NCBI GenBank assembly: GCA_031763025.1
Contig: JASSKH010000003.1
Location: forward strand, 13,760,992-13,824,991
Source: Macrocystis pyrifera
Taxonomy: Eukaryota > Sar > Phaeophyceae > Laminariales > Laminariaceae
DNA: 64,000 nt
Direction of reading: 5' to 3'
Below the pieces are notes generated by a model. It ran no database searches. It saw only the letters and a program-made list of their open reading frames with translations, and had not been told where the DNA came from. This document shows, piece after piece, positions 10,554 through 20,041 of the stretch. Numbering within the stretch: the stretch's first letter is position 1; the number at the start of each line of letters is the position of its first letter. A program made the position numbers and the translations under genes.

Positions 10554-11391
10554 CCGCGTTAAACATGCCGGGCAAGGGAACCCGATCGCTCTTTCAAATA
10601 ATGTAAACACGAGCGCGAGTGATTAATAAAATCAAGTTCCTCCTCCTGCACGCGCGATGTGCTCGCATGCCACATCATGCTCGAGATACACGCCAGGCGT
10701 TGTATACGGCACGGTAGTACAGCAGTGTATATTTCGCATCACACCAGGTATATATACGATATAGAGAGAGATACTTCGGTGGTTCAGCCGGGAGCCACCG
10801 CGCGTTTTTGTGTGGCGTTTTCTTCTTCGTGCTGAAGTCGATGCCCGCGCGTCTCAAATGGGTGCCTCTTTCCGATGTTTATATACCTCACGGGCGCTTT
10901 TTTTTTTCTGATGCTACCTCGTGGCAGACCGGCCAACCAATCGACCGATCCATCGACCCGACCGACGGACCATCTGACTGACCGATCGTGCCTCGTCCTT
11001 TTTTTTTTTGTTCCTTCTCGTGTCTTGCCTGTTGTATGTTGTTTTTTGTATCGTGTTGTATTATTGTATTGTATTGTATTGTTTTGTTTTGTTTGGTTTG
11101 TGTTTTGTTTTGTTTTGTTTTTGTTCTGTTTTGTTTTGTTTCTTATTTCTTGTTTCTTGTTTCTTCGATTGTTGTTTCTTGCTTCCTGATTATTTGTTCT
11201 TGCTTCGTGTTTTGCTCTCTGCCGTTTGCTTATTGTTTGTTTCATACCTGTTTACTTCGATGTTCTTGTTTCCTGTGTTTCATGTGTTTGTACTTGTTTC
11301 ACTTTTTTGTTTCTTGTGTGTTCCTCGTCTCCTGTGTTTCTTGCGTCTTTTCATTTTCCGTTTTTTTTTGTTCGCCCCCTTCTCACGCCAG

Positions 11392-11484
11392 GCCGATGTT
11401 GGCGCCCAGGCTCCGATGTGGACCCCTCCTTTTCCACCGGAAAGGTTCGAAGATTACGACGACGAAACCGGGATGGAGAGTCAG
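11392..11484 (+). CDS. BIRC6-like gene, 31-codon exon
   Basis: Thirty-one codons flanked by CACGCCAG and GTAAAA. The peptide begins ADVGAQAPMWTPPFPPERFE, and DYDDETGMESQ follows. Both ends are phase 0, matching the restored frame of the 7497-8873 exon and the start of the exon at 12841. The short acidic and aromatic PPFPPERFEDYDD stretch looks like a linear motif or linker, and no domain is recognised. Confidence 0.75.
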
Positions 11485-11728
11485 GTAAAAAACGGGAGAT
11501 TCAATCTACAGCAGTACAAGTAGGCGTCTTTCGGTTTAGGTTTTCAACTCATCAGCGGCAATGGGTCTTACTTTATGTTCAACACAGGTGCGAGTGTTGC
11601 TGCTGTAGCTTTTTTTGGCCAACGACGACGTGGACGCACCCGGCGCTGCTGTGAGGGAATTTTTAGTTTTATTGAGTACACAACAGTTTTAATAGTATAC
11701 CGAGGGAACACTGTGTTCAAAAACAACC

Positions 11729-11783
11729 CCCATACGACTACGGCCGTACAGAATAGTGAGTATACCCCCCTCCCCCCCCCCAC
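11729..11783 (+). repeat. C-tailed element, tail fragment
   Basis: CCCATACGACTACGGCCGTA, then CAGAATAGTGAGTATAC and broken C runs: the same end piece as at 9370, inside the next intron of the BIRC6-like gene. Confidence 0.6.
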
Positions 11784-12267
11784 CCAGACCAAAAGTTGGG
11801 CTGGGCTTGCTGTTGTTGCAGATGACGGTTGGGATGATGAAAGGCGGGCAAGGCAAAGCCCGCCCTTGGATTCTTTCACCTTGACCTGTAACGTCTTGTC
11901 CCGTTTAAGCTTGGTATATTTCAGCCTTTCGCCTACAGCAGTTGTATTGGGGGGTGTACGAGGTATATATGCTTATCGGCCTGTTCTACGTACCTTGACC
12001 TATTTCAACTTGGCCTAATTCTAGGTGTCTTGAGGTACGTTTAATGCTCTGTGTGCCTTGGCCTGTCTTGCCGTCGCCTGCCCACCTTTTGGTCTGTTTT
12101 GTCTTTTCCACCTTTTCTGCCTTGACCGATAGTGCGTTGTGGCATAATTAACTACTGTACCTTGGCCGTTGTTGTATGTCTGGTGCATGATACTGTAGAA
12201 ACCTAATCTACGTTGGCTTTTGATCTTGACCTTGCTATGTTGGCCTATTTTCCCATGTCCCATGTTA

Positions 12268-12413
12268 GGGTCGATCTTAACTCGGACTGTTTTTCAGTTT
12301 TTTTTCAATATTTTCGTTATTTTTCGTTTTTTTTTCCTATATATAGGAAAATACCTAAATTTCGGGAAATTACCGAAAAAAGCTGAAAAACACTCCTCGT
12401 TAAGATCGACCCC
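12268..12413. mobile_element. MITE family C, single copy
   Basis: A 146-bp element with 30-bp terminal inverted repeats. The left end is GGGTCGATCTTAACTCGGAC then TGTTTTTCAG, and the right end is the complement with three mismatches. The AT-rich centre contains the palindrome CCTATATATAGG. It lies in the intron 11485-12840. Length and structure are typical of a non-autonomous DNA transposon. Confidence 0.8.
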
Positions 12414-12840
12414 AAGAAACGTAGCGTAAGTTTGTCTACTCCCGTTTTTTTTACCTACTCGTCTGCCTGTTAGCCTTTTTTTACCCTGGCCCATGTTAGC
12501 TTCGCCTATTTTACTACTTGCTTGGCCGGCCTTGAAGTGCACGCGAAACCTCAGCGCTGCCTTGCAGCGACGACGCCTGACGCAGCATTCTTTCGTCGCG
12601 TTAAGCGTCATGCCGTTAGTATAGCAGCGTAGTGCCCGACTGCACGAATAGATGGCATGCGAGCTGTAATTGGTTGGTGGGTTGCTTGGTTAGTTGATTA
12701 GTTTTGTTCTTTGGCTGGTTGGTTGGCTGATTGGTTGGTTGGTTGGACGGACAAGCTTCTTGTTCTGATCTTTATCCCGATCCTACGTGTCCACTCTTCT
12801 CCTTCTCTCTTCTCCTTCTCCTCATTGTTGTTGTTTACAG

Positions 12841-14452
12841 GATTTTGAGGTGGAAGTTCCCCCTCCCGGCGAAGGGGCAGGAGAAGGAGGAGCAGGTGCT
12901 CAGTCGCTCGTTTCGCCATCCGCGGCGCTGGCGAAGCGTAGCTCGGAGGCGAAAAAGACCGCGTGGAAGGGCGGGCAAAAGCCGTCGGCGGACCTTCTGG
13001 AGGCTCTGCGCCTCCTGCTCGAGGCGCTCGTCGATGGACGCGATGCCGCGCACGGGGAAGAGGAGAAGGAGGGGGAGGCGGCGGCGGTGGCGGCGCCGGA
13101 CCTGGTAGCGACACCGGCAAACGGCGACCGTGGGAGCGGCGGTGGGAGCGGTGGTGGCAGTGGCGGTGGCAGCGGCTGCGCCGGGAGGGGACCGGGTGGA
13201 GGAGAGGAAGCCGGGGGGATAGGTAAACCGGGGGCTGTAGAGACCGACTCAACGGAGGTCGCGGCCCAGAAGCGCAACGGAGAAGGCTGTCACGATTGTG
13301 GGAAGGCGGGTGGGCTTTCAGGAGGCGCGGGTGGAGGCAAGGGCAAGGGCAAGGGCCAGGGCGAGGGCGAGGACGAAGGCAAGGACGCTTGCGTCCGTGG
13401 AAAAGAGGGTGAGGAGGACGACCTTGGGTCGGCAACCGCCGCCCTGGAGAGCTCGTGCCTCCGGAGCGTCTGCCGCCAGTACATGTTCGGGGTAGACTGG
13501 CGCTTCGTGTCATCGCACCGCCAGTTCTACGTCGCGCTTCTGCGGCTTCTGCAGTGCACCCTCCAGCCCGCCTCCCGCGCCACCGCCTCCGGCGCCTCGG
13601 CACCCGGAGGTGCACTCGGAGGCGCTGCCGGCTCGCAGCCGCTCGCGGTAAGCCTGTTGACCCCCTCCGACGACTGCCCCGGCATTGTGGACCTCACGGA
13701 GAGCCTTTGCATCGCTCTGGACGACCTCGTGGCGTGCCCGCCTCAGTCGCCCGAACCCCCGCCCCCGCCTCCGCCGAGCCTTCCCCAGCCAGGGTCTCCT
13801 GCTGCCCTGAGCCACCTCGCGCCGCCTTCGCCGGCGTCGCCGCTTCCAACGGTGGCGAAGCAAGCCGCCAGCCCGCTGCTTCAGCAGCAGCCGCCGATGC
13901 CGCAGTCGTGGTCGCATTTTTACGCGTCATTGCAGCTGGGCCAAGGGGCCTCTCCAGCAGCTGCAGCGGCGGCGGCGGCGACCGCGGCTGTAAATGCCGA
14001 TCCCTCCACCGCCAAGGTTTCGGGCGCCGCGGTGTCCCCCGCGACACCCCCGGTGACCGCGGCGGCGGCGTTATCGTCACCGTCGCCGCTACCGTCAACG
14101 TTACCATTGCCGCTACCGGCACCCGTCGGCGCGCCAGCCTCGGCGGCTGCTTCTGCCTCCGCCGCCGCGTCCGCGAGCGTTGGCCACCAGCAGGGGCAGG
14201 GGCTTACCCCTCTCGCACCGGTCCTCGAGGCTCCGGAGATGTCGGACGCCGAAGGGGGGTCTCCGCAATCAGGTAGCGGAAACTCGGCCGCAACAGCACC
14301 GGCAGAAGCTTCAGGAGCAGTAGAAACAGCAGCGGAAGAAGCAGCACCAGCACCAGCACCAGCAGTACCGGCAGCGCCAGCGTCAAAGTCTATCCCCCCC
14401 CCGTGGCCGCTGCCGCCTCCGGTGTTTTCGTGGTCACCGCCGTTTCCCCTGC

Positions 14453-14489
<37 letters not shown>

Positions 14490-15248
14490 TGCCGCCTCTA
14501 CCGCCTACCCTGGCGGGGCTCATTACAAAGGCCGTTCCTAGCCCGCCCCCAGCCGTTGGCGGCGGAGGCGGTGGTAGCGGGGCCGTTACCTCGTTGAGCG
14601 CAGGAGCGGCCGCCGCGATAGCAGGGGCAGCAAAGGCGGGGGTGGCGGGAGGGGCGGGAGGAGGAGCTGGAGCAGGAGGGGCAGTTGGGGGAATGAATGC
14701 GTTCGTGGGCGCGAAGCTTGACCGTCTGATCGAGCTGTCGCGGGCGATCAACTTCAAGAAAGAGCAGCTGGAGCATGAGCAGGGGGTCGCCCTGGCGACG
14801 CTCGCCCGGCGCGTGCTGGACCTCGCGGAGCGCGCTTCTTCCTCGGCTAGCGAGGAGGGGGGCGCGGAATCGGAGGCGATCGCAGCGGCGGCGGCGGCGG
14901 CGGCGGGGACGAAGGTGGAAGAGACAGAAGCGGCGAAAGCGGTGGTTGTGCATCCTGCGAAAACGTCGGAGCTGACGTCGACGGCGGCGGTGGCCACTGC
15001 GCGGGCTAAGGACGGGTCCGGTGCGACGGCGACCGTACTTCGGAACGGTTCGCGCGTCCGGCGCGCGGCGGCTGGACCGAAAGAAGGCGGCGGTAGGCTA
15101 GGAAGCAAGGGAGCCGAGACAGCCGCGGCGCGCGAAGCTGAGGCTGCCGCTCCGTCGCAGGAGGAGGCGTACGTTGCGGCCGTGAAGGGGCTGCTGTTCG
15201 ACACCATGCGCATGGAAACGTCGTCGGCGGGGGCGGGCGGAGGATCCC
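12841..15248 (+). CDS. BIRC6-like gene, large exon (helical region before the E2 domain)
   Basis: Begins after TTGTTTACAG and ends at GGATCCC before GTGAGT. It codes about 802 residues in two frames. The first is open to 14541 and the second from about 14500; the +1 switch falls in the GCC repeat at 14455-14495, where one surplus C would restore PPLPPLPPTLAGLITKAV. Conserved blocks: ADLLEALRLLLEALVDG near residue 45; LRSVCRQYMFGVDWRFVSSH then RQFYVALLRLLQ near residue 220; GIVDLTESLCIALDDLVACP; and AYVAAVKGLLFDTMRMETSS at the end. The second and fourth correspond to the animal BIRC6 segments around LDMARHVPLYRALLELLR and the QFDTFEM motif just before the E2 fold (family knowledge from memory). 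Between them lie long Gly-, Pro- and Ala-rich linkers. It ends in phase 1, and the next exon supplies GA to give Arg. Confidence 0.85.
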
Positions 15249-16676
15249 GTGAGTGTCTTTTTTTGTCAAATGTTTTTGGTTTTTAATAAATTTTAATATG
15301 GCATTTTAATCTGTTGTATCGTTTTTTATGCACACCAGGTACGTAGTTATTTAAATGTATTTTTCCGTAATTTTTTTTTTGCGTTTTTAGTTTCAGTTTT
15401 CAACTTTGCATTCTTCAGTTTTTTTTTGTTTTCTAGTTTTTCCAGGTCATGTGTGTTCGTTGAAAGGTTCAGGTTTACATTTTTTTGTTGCGAGAGAGAA
15501 ACGAGTTGCTAAATTTACATGGCCGACTGGAGTTCAGGGGCGTGCCTTATTCATTTTGCCTTGGGTGAAGAAGCCGGAGATCCGCGCCGTCCGTCCCGAA
15601 AATCTCCGATTTTCTCTCTTTTTCTGTTTTCTGCGCGTTCCACCAGGGTGCTTTTACTATTGTTGGACCACAGCAGTGATCCGAACCAAAATATGACTCT
15701 GAAAAATCGGGGGGTATGGTATGCCTGGTTTGGTTTTGGATCCAGCGTGCGCTCTGATTGGGCTCTGATTATTATGCCCTCTTGTAATAGAACGCTGCTG
15801 TACGTAGTTGACGACAGCTTTACGAATGTCTTGTGTACCCCGGCCCTCACGTGTCGATCTGCTTTTTCAGTGCGCGAAATGGTACTGGCCGAAATCAATT
15901 GGAAATTCGAGCCAGCTGTAAGTATTATCATCTCGTCGACCCTGTTGGCATCCAGGGGAGTCACTGGCCAGTAGTCAATCGCGAGGGAAATATTGGAAAA
16001 CGCGCGAACGGTTCACGCAACCTGCAAGGTTGAGTATCGACCGATCGGTTGAACTCACAGCAGACGTGCTTTCTTAGTTTTTTTATAAAAAAGTAAATGC
16101 ATCATGAATTGTGCACAACCGCCATACCATGGACGAAATATAGAACAGATTTATCTGGTGTTCCGCAGCTTGCACAGTTGAGTACCAGTACCAGGTATCA
16201 ACTATTCAATCAGTCGAACTCACAGCTGACGTATTTGATAATTTTATAGCATATTCTCCAGCACGAGTCCCCAGCTTGAGCTATTAACCTCTTTAGTACC
16301 GCAGTCCCGATTTGGGGACAAACCAGTCTAATTCCAAGTCATTTGTCCCCAAAACGGGACTGCGGCACTAAAAGTGTTAAAACCCCATCTTTGTTGCTGT
16401 TCACCTGGTGTTGTGGTGATTTGAGATTGTTTGTCGTTTATTGTTGTTATTCACTGTTGTTGCTTGATGTATTAATAGTAGTTGTAGTTGTTGCTTTTTT
16501 TTGTGTTTTTTGTTTTTTGTTTTTTGTTTTATTTTTATTTGTTGCTGTTATTGCTCTGTTGTTGCTTATTTTTGTTGCTGTTCTTGTTCTTGTTCTTGTT
16601 CTTGTTCTTGCTGTTGCTGTTGCTGTCATCCATTGTTGTTGTTTTTGCTGTTAAATGTTTGTTGCTTTATACGCAG
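15249..16676. other. Intron of the BIRC6-like gene, 1.4 kb
   Basis: GTGAGT to ATACGCAG. It includes a family B MITE at 16287-16380, a diverged ~150-bp duplication sharing GTTGAACTCACAGC (about 16030-16240), and a T-rich TTCTTG microsatellite at 16575-16615 before the acceptor. No gene is seen. Confidence 0.6.
16287..16380. mobile_element. MITE family B, copy 3
   Basis: Arms CTCTTTAGTACCGCAGTCCC and GGGACTGCGGCACTAAAAG around GGGGACAAACCAGTC. The change of CTGCAG to CCGCAG/CTGCGG is present in both arms, so they remain complementary. Confidence 0.75.
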
Positions 16677-16852
16677 GAGCTCCGAAACAGCGACATCACT
16701 TTTGGAGGGCGGCGGAAACGGAGGGGCCTGTGCCGCCCTCCCGACAAAGGCGCCTTGTACGCGAGCTGAGATCGCTGGCGCGCGAGCTTCCCCTGCACTG
16801 GGCGAGCACAGTGGCCGTCAGGATGGACGAGGACCGCCCGCATCTGCTCAAG
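16677..16852 (+). CDS. BIRC6-like gene, exon entering the UBC (E2) fold
   Basis: Follows TATACGCAG and ends CTCAAG before GTGTGG. It codes APKQRHHFWRAAETEGPVPP, then SRQRRLVRELRSLARELPL, then HWASTVAVRMDEDRPHLLK. The HHF motif, the RRLxxELxSLxxxLPL helix (E2 helix 1) and the VRxDEDRxxxLK strand are the hallmarks of BIRC6-type E2 domains. It completes the Arg codon left by the previous exon and ends in phase 0. The following intron is purine-rich from donor to about 17230. Confidence 0.9.
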
Positions 16853-16974
16853 GTGTGGGAAAAGAGGGGACGTGGGGAGGGTCGGGGGGGGTGGGAGGCG
16901 GAGTTTGGGGAGAGTAAAGGGGGGGTAGGACACGGGGAAAAGGGGAGACCGGGGAGGTGGAGGGAGGGTTGGGA

Positions 16975-17235
16975 GGGGGTAGAGGAGGGGAGGGGAAGGG
17001 GAAGGGAAAGGGAAAGGGAAAGGGGTTGGGATTGGGATTGGGATTGGGATTGGGATGAAGGGGAAAGCAGGAGAGGAGGAGGGGGTTGGGTTGGGAGGGG
17101 GTAGAGGCGGGGAGGGGAGGGGAGGGGAAGGGGAAGGGGAAGGGGAGGGGGAAGGGGAAGGGGAAGGGAAAGGGATAGGGGAAGGGATAGGGATAGGGAT
17201 GAAGGGGAGAGGAGGAGAGGGGAGGGAAGGTGGAG
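16975..17235 (+). repeat. Purine-rich microsatellite in E2 intron
   Basis: Arrays of GGGAAA, GGGATT and GGGGAA steps, including four to five GGGATT units at 17027-17056 and long AGGGGA tracts after 17105. The G-rich strand is the sense strand. Runs of three or more G at short spacing make it a good G-quadruplex candidate in the pre-mRNA. Confidence 0.8.
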
Positions 17236-17536
17236 AGGGGGGTTAGTTGGGCCGTCCGTATCGGTGCAGAAGATAGAATCGTGGGGTGCGAACCGAGAAG
17301 GTCTCGCTTCGCGGAGCTTCTACTGCTGCTGCTGCTGCCACGGGCTGTGGTTGATTCTCCCTCTTGTTTTCGGATGCCCTGTCGAGCCGAGCAGATGGCT
17401 TGGGACTGTTGATCTTCCTTTTAGCATTGACGCGTTCCACGTGGTGGCAGACATTGTAGCAGATGCAGGCGACGAATCTCCCCACTGCTTTGTGTGGATT
17501 GGTACGATCGATGCACCGTCCGCACCCCATGAATCG

Positions 17537-17563
17537 CCCCCCCCCCCCCCCCCCCCCCCCCCC
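17537..17563 (+). repeat. 27-base C homopolymer
   Basis: Lies 70 bases upstream of the 3' splice site of the next E2 exon and forms part of its long pyrimidine-rich stretch. Confidence 0.9.
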
Positions 17564-17633
17564 GCGCATCTCTTGCCCTCCCTCCCTCCCGCATCCCTTG
17601 CCCTTCCTCCCGCCCTCCCTCCCCTCCGAAAAG

Positions 17634-17795
17634 GCGATGATCGCGGCGCCGGAAGGGACTCCCTACGACAGCGGGCTGTTCGAGTTCGACATCTACTGCC
17701 CGCCGCAATACCCCTCGGTGCCCCCGAAAGTGAATCTCATGACTACCGGTCGGGGCAGGGTCAGGTTCAGCCCTAACCTCTATGCCTGCGGAAAT
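17634..17795 (+). CDS. BIRC6-like gene, E2 core exon
   Basis: Exactly 54 codons, phase 0 at both ends, between CCGAAAAG and GTGAGC. It codes AMIAAPEGTPYDSGLFEFDI, then YCPPQYPSVPPKVNLMTTG and RVRFSPNLYACGN. The PEGTPYxxGxFxFD, PPxYPxxPPKV and (S/N)PNLY segments are classic UBC-fold signatures. The His-Pro-Asn motif of ordinary E2s is here SPN, where BIRC6 relatives have NPN, so the structural Asn is kept. Confidence 0.95.
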
Positions 17796-17852
17796 GTGAG
17801 CTTTGGGTGGGTTTGAATGGGCGTGTGGGGGTAGGGAGGAGTGGGGGGGGTA

Positions 17853-17895
<43 letters not shown>
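17853..17895 (+). repeat. 43-base G homopolymer
   Basis: Starts 57 bases downstream of the E2 exon donor and is surrounded by further G-rich sequence up to 17955. The true length is uncertain because such runs are hard to sequence. Confidence 0.85.
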
Positions 17896-17896
<1 letters not shown>

Positions 17897-18628
17897 GAGG
17901 GGTGGGGGGGGGGGAGGTTGAGGGACGGGGGAGCGGGGGAGCGGGAGGGGGGGTGTTGACGATGCTTGGCGGTTGTTCGTTGTGGTAGACAAGATTGATA
18001 GTCTGTTGACGTCTCGTACGGTGTAAGCTGCATCGGCCGCGAGCGCAAGGGCCTTATTTTGTTAACCCCGTCACAACCACCACTACCACCACCACCGTCC
18101 CTCTTATCTAGTTTTTTTTCTCTCTCGGCGCATGCAAGGAAACCAGTAGTAGACCCTACTTCTCCCCCCTCTCGTCCTCGTGAGCACGTGAAAAAAAAAA
18201 AAAAAAAAAACGAAGACCACCAAAAAATCCGTGGCATTATTACCTGTGTTTTTTTTTGTGCCTCGCGCTCGTGTGCGTCGCACGCCTGCCCGCCCGCCTG
18301 CCTGCCCGCCCGCCCGCCCGCGAACTCTCACAATGATTGTGTTTTCAGGAGGTTTGTCCTCCCGAACCCCCCGTTCACACATTTCGCACATCTCGATACC
18401 GCTGGCTCGGCCTGCATCGTGTGAAATGATGGATGGCGCCGGCGCGCGCACACACGATTTGCTGTTTGTCGGAAGGAATTTCCTGTTGCGCTTGTTGGGT
18501 CTCGTGGCTGCTACGGGCGCGTGCTTCGATGGGGGTTAAGAGTAGTGGTCTCTCTATAGTGCCGGATGCCCGCTATAGTGCCTGCGGGATCGCTTGGCAC
18601 AGCTGATGGGATTTACCCCATTGTGCTG

Positions 18629-18737
18629 TTACGGGGGTCCATAGTTGATAGGACCTATGGTATACATAAAAACCTATACATTTACCTGTTTTTACTGACA
18701 ATATTTGGTCCTATTTACTATGGTCCCCCCCCCGTGT
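18629..18737. mobile_element. MITE family A, copy 2
   Basis: The left end reads TTACGGGGGTCCATAGTTGA, a variant arm. The centre CCTATACATTTACCTGTTTT is followed by a right arm of the standard type (TTTACTATGGTCCCCC). The arms are therefore less complementary than in copies 3 and 5. Confidence 0.8.
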
Positions 18738-19104
18738 ACTAGTGTTTCGGAGTAGTGCCGGTTGCCGCCACCTAAAAGTGCCGGTTTTGTTGGCTGGCGC
18801 ATACTGCTGTACCGGCACTTCGTATAGATAAGAGTGAACACTACTGTGGCGCTTTTGGGCCCTTCTATAAATCACTGTGGGGCATACCACTCTTGTCCCG
18901 AAATAAAATAACCTTTTTTTTTAGCTATTACAGTAAAACCAGCGCTTATTTTATGGTACAGAGTGGTGATAGATTTGAGGACCGTGTGTTGTTCATGTTG
19001 ATGACTTTTACCGTTCCGTACGTTTCCTCTCGGAGCGGTATTTTTTTCATCGTACAACTATTATGGGGGGGCATATTCAGCAGTAATCAGGACCAACTAT
19101 GCTT

Positions 19105-19214
19105 CTATTACGGGGGACCATAGTAAATAGGACCTATGGTACGCACAAAAACCTATATATTTATATATTTTTTCTAACATTATTTGGTCCTATTTACTAC
19201 GATCCCCCGTAATA
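19105..19214. mobile_element. MITE family A, copy 3
   Basis: TATTACGGGGGACCATAGTA at the left and ATTTACTACGATCCCCCGTA at the right, with centre CCTATATATTTATATATTTT. Flanked by further TA/ATA bases compatible with a short A/T target duplication. A third, partial end lies 45 bp downstream. Confidence 0.85.
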
Positions 19215-19665
19215 ATACAAGTACTGGACTATACAGGTTTTAGTGCGTATGATGGGTCCTGATTACTATAGTGTCCCCCGCGGTAGGCCATGGGATTGTT
19301 CATGGGGTTTCCCCCGTTCATTATTTTTCTGGAGTCCAGGTTTTTGGAGAAAGTACGGAGCTCCTGAAGTGTGGAGCATAAGGCAAAAAAGTTGCTGAAC
19401 CCCTCTGCGTAAGTCAGTGACTGTCTACTTGAGCCACGCGATTCAAGTAGCCGTGACTTAAAAATAGCCCGCCGACAAGTATTTACGCCAGTAGTACGGT
19501 AAGTCCATTCTGGAGAACGGAATACATGCACTTTCGGGTTCTCGACGAATCTCCTCTTCCGCGTCAACGCGTTAAAGTTTCCTCTACCGCCGCCGCCGCC
19601 GCCACCGCCGCCGCCGCCCCTACCCGCCTTTCGCGACTCGCAACTTGGACTTGGTGTACCCCAAG

Positions 19666-19758
19666 GTTTGCTTGTCGCTGCTGGGAACGTGGAGCGGCTC
19701 GCCCGAGATGATGTGGTCGCCGGATGCGTCGCTGCTGCAAGTTTTGCTGTCCATCCAG
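19666..19758 (+). CDS. BIRC6-like gene, exon with the E2 catalytic cysteine
   Basis: Thirty-one codons between TACCCCAAG and GTGAGG: VCLSLLGTWSGSPEMMWSPD, then ASLLQVLLSIQ. The Cys at codon 2 (19669-19671) aligns with the active-site Cys in the BIRC6 sequence context KVCLSILNTWHG, and W-x-P-x-x-S-LLQVLxSIQ is the conserved helix after it. Joined to the previous exon it reads SPNLYACGN-VCLSLL, with no gap in the fold. The next expected segment (an EPYFNEPGYE-like strand) is absent from the remaining sequence and probably lies in the assembly gap 130 bp downstream. Confidence 0.93.
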
Positions 19759-19807
19759 GTGAGGGAGGGGAGGGAAGAGTCGAGCGAGGGAAGACGTGGG
19801 CTGGGTT

Positions 19808-19847
19808 GCGGGTGTACTCATGTCATGCATGGCCATAGTCGTATGGC

Positions 19848-19885
<38 letters not shown>
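19808..19885 (-). repeat. C-tailed element fragment ending in 36 G at the gap edge
   Basis: GTACTCATGTCATGCATGGC, then CATAGTCGTATG: the inverted tail piece of the element at 9491. It is followed by 36 G (19850-19885) that run directly into the assembly gap. Confidence 0.65.
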
Positions 19886-19985
19886 NNNNNNNNNNNNNNN
19901 NNNNNNNNNNNNNNNNNNNNNNNNNNNNNNNNNNNNNNNNNNNNNNNNNNNNNNNNNNNNNNNNNNNNNNNNNNNNNNNNNNNNN
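19886..19985. other. Assembly gap (100 N)
   Basis: Exactly 100 N, a conventional value for unknown length. The left edge is 36 G and the right edge is 55 C (19986-20040), so assembly stopped in a homopolymer or palindromic structure. At least one exon (the rest of the E2 domain), and perhaps the 5' part of the next gene, must lie in or beside it. Confidence 0.98.

Positions 19986-20040
<55 letters not shown>
19986..20040 (+). repeat. 55-base C homopolymer
   Basis: The longest homopolymer in the window, at the right edge of the gap. The opposite edge is poly-G, so the two sides are complementary. Confidence 0.9.

Positions 20041-20041
<1 letters not shown>

Larger units (their letters stand above)
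8874..11391. other. Intron of the BIRC6-like gene, 2.5 kb
   Basis: Starts GTGAGA and ends CTCACGCCAG. It carries a tandem pair of the C-tailed element (9491-10550), a shorter tail fragment before it (9370-9452), and a T/G-rich TTGTTTTG microsatellite at 11035-11200 ahead of the acceptor. No gene is seen inside it. Confidence 0.65.
17796..19665. other. Intron within the E2 domain, 1.9 kb
   Basis: GTGAGC to GTACCCCAAG. It contains a 43-base G run (17853-17895), an 18-base A run near 18190, and two family A MITEs (18629-18737, 19105-19214). A partial MITE end lies near 19255-19290 (GTCCTGATTACTATAGTGTC). A short open frame at 18231-18539 has no supporting signal. Confidence 0.6.
4128..19758 (+). 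other. Gene locus: BIRC6/BRUCE-type giant E2 ubiquitin-conjugating enzyme (3' part, truncated by gap)
   Basis: Seven exons (4128-4278, 7497-8873, 11392-11484, 12841-15248, 16677-16852, 17634-17795, 19666-19758) join without phase conflict once two single-base breaks in repeats are allowed. They give roughly 1,490 residues. The recognisable part is the C-terminal BIRC6 module: a helical region, a YVAAVKGLLFD motif, an RRLVRELRSL helix, then the UBC fold with catalytic Cys. BIRC6-family enzymes are E2/E3 hybrids that attach ubiquitin to pro-apoptotic and autophagy substrates in animals; the role in an alga is unknown. No BIR domain is visible, although the gene may begin left of this window. 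The last ~90 residues of the E2 fold are missing because of the assembly gap at 19886-19985. Introns are 0.8-3.2 kb and carry MITEs, microsatellites and C-tailed repeats. Confidence 0.85.

Noticed and set aside
14434-15213. 259-codon minus-strand open frame
   Set aside because: Opposite strand of the conserved BIRC6-like exon, and composition is explained by its codon bias.
15519-15974. 151-codon plus-strand open frame
   Set aside because: Lies inside an intron whose two flanking exons join in phase; no recognisable motif.
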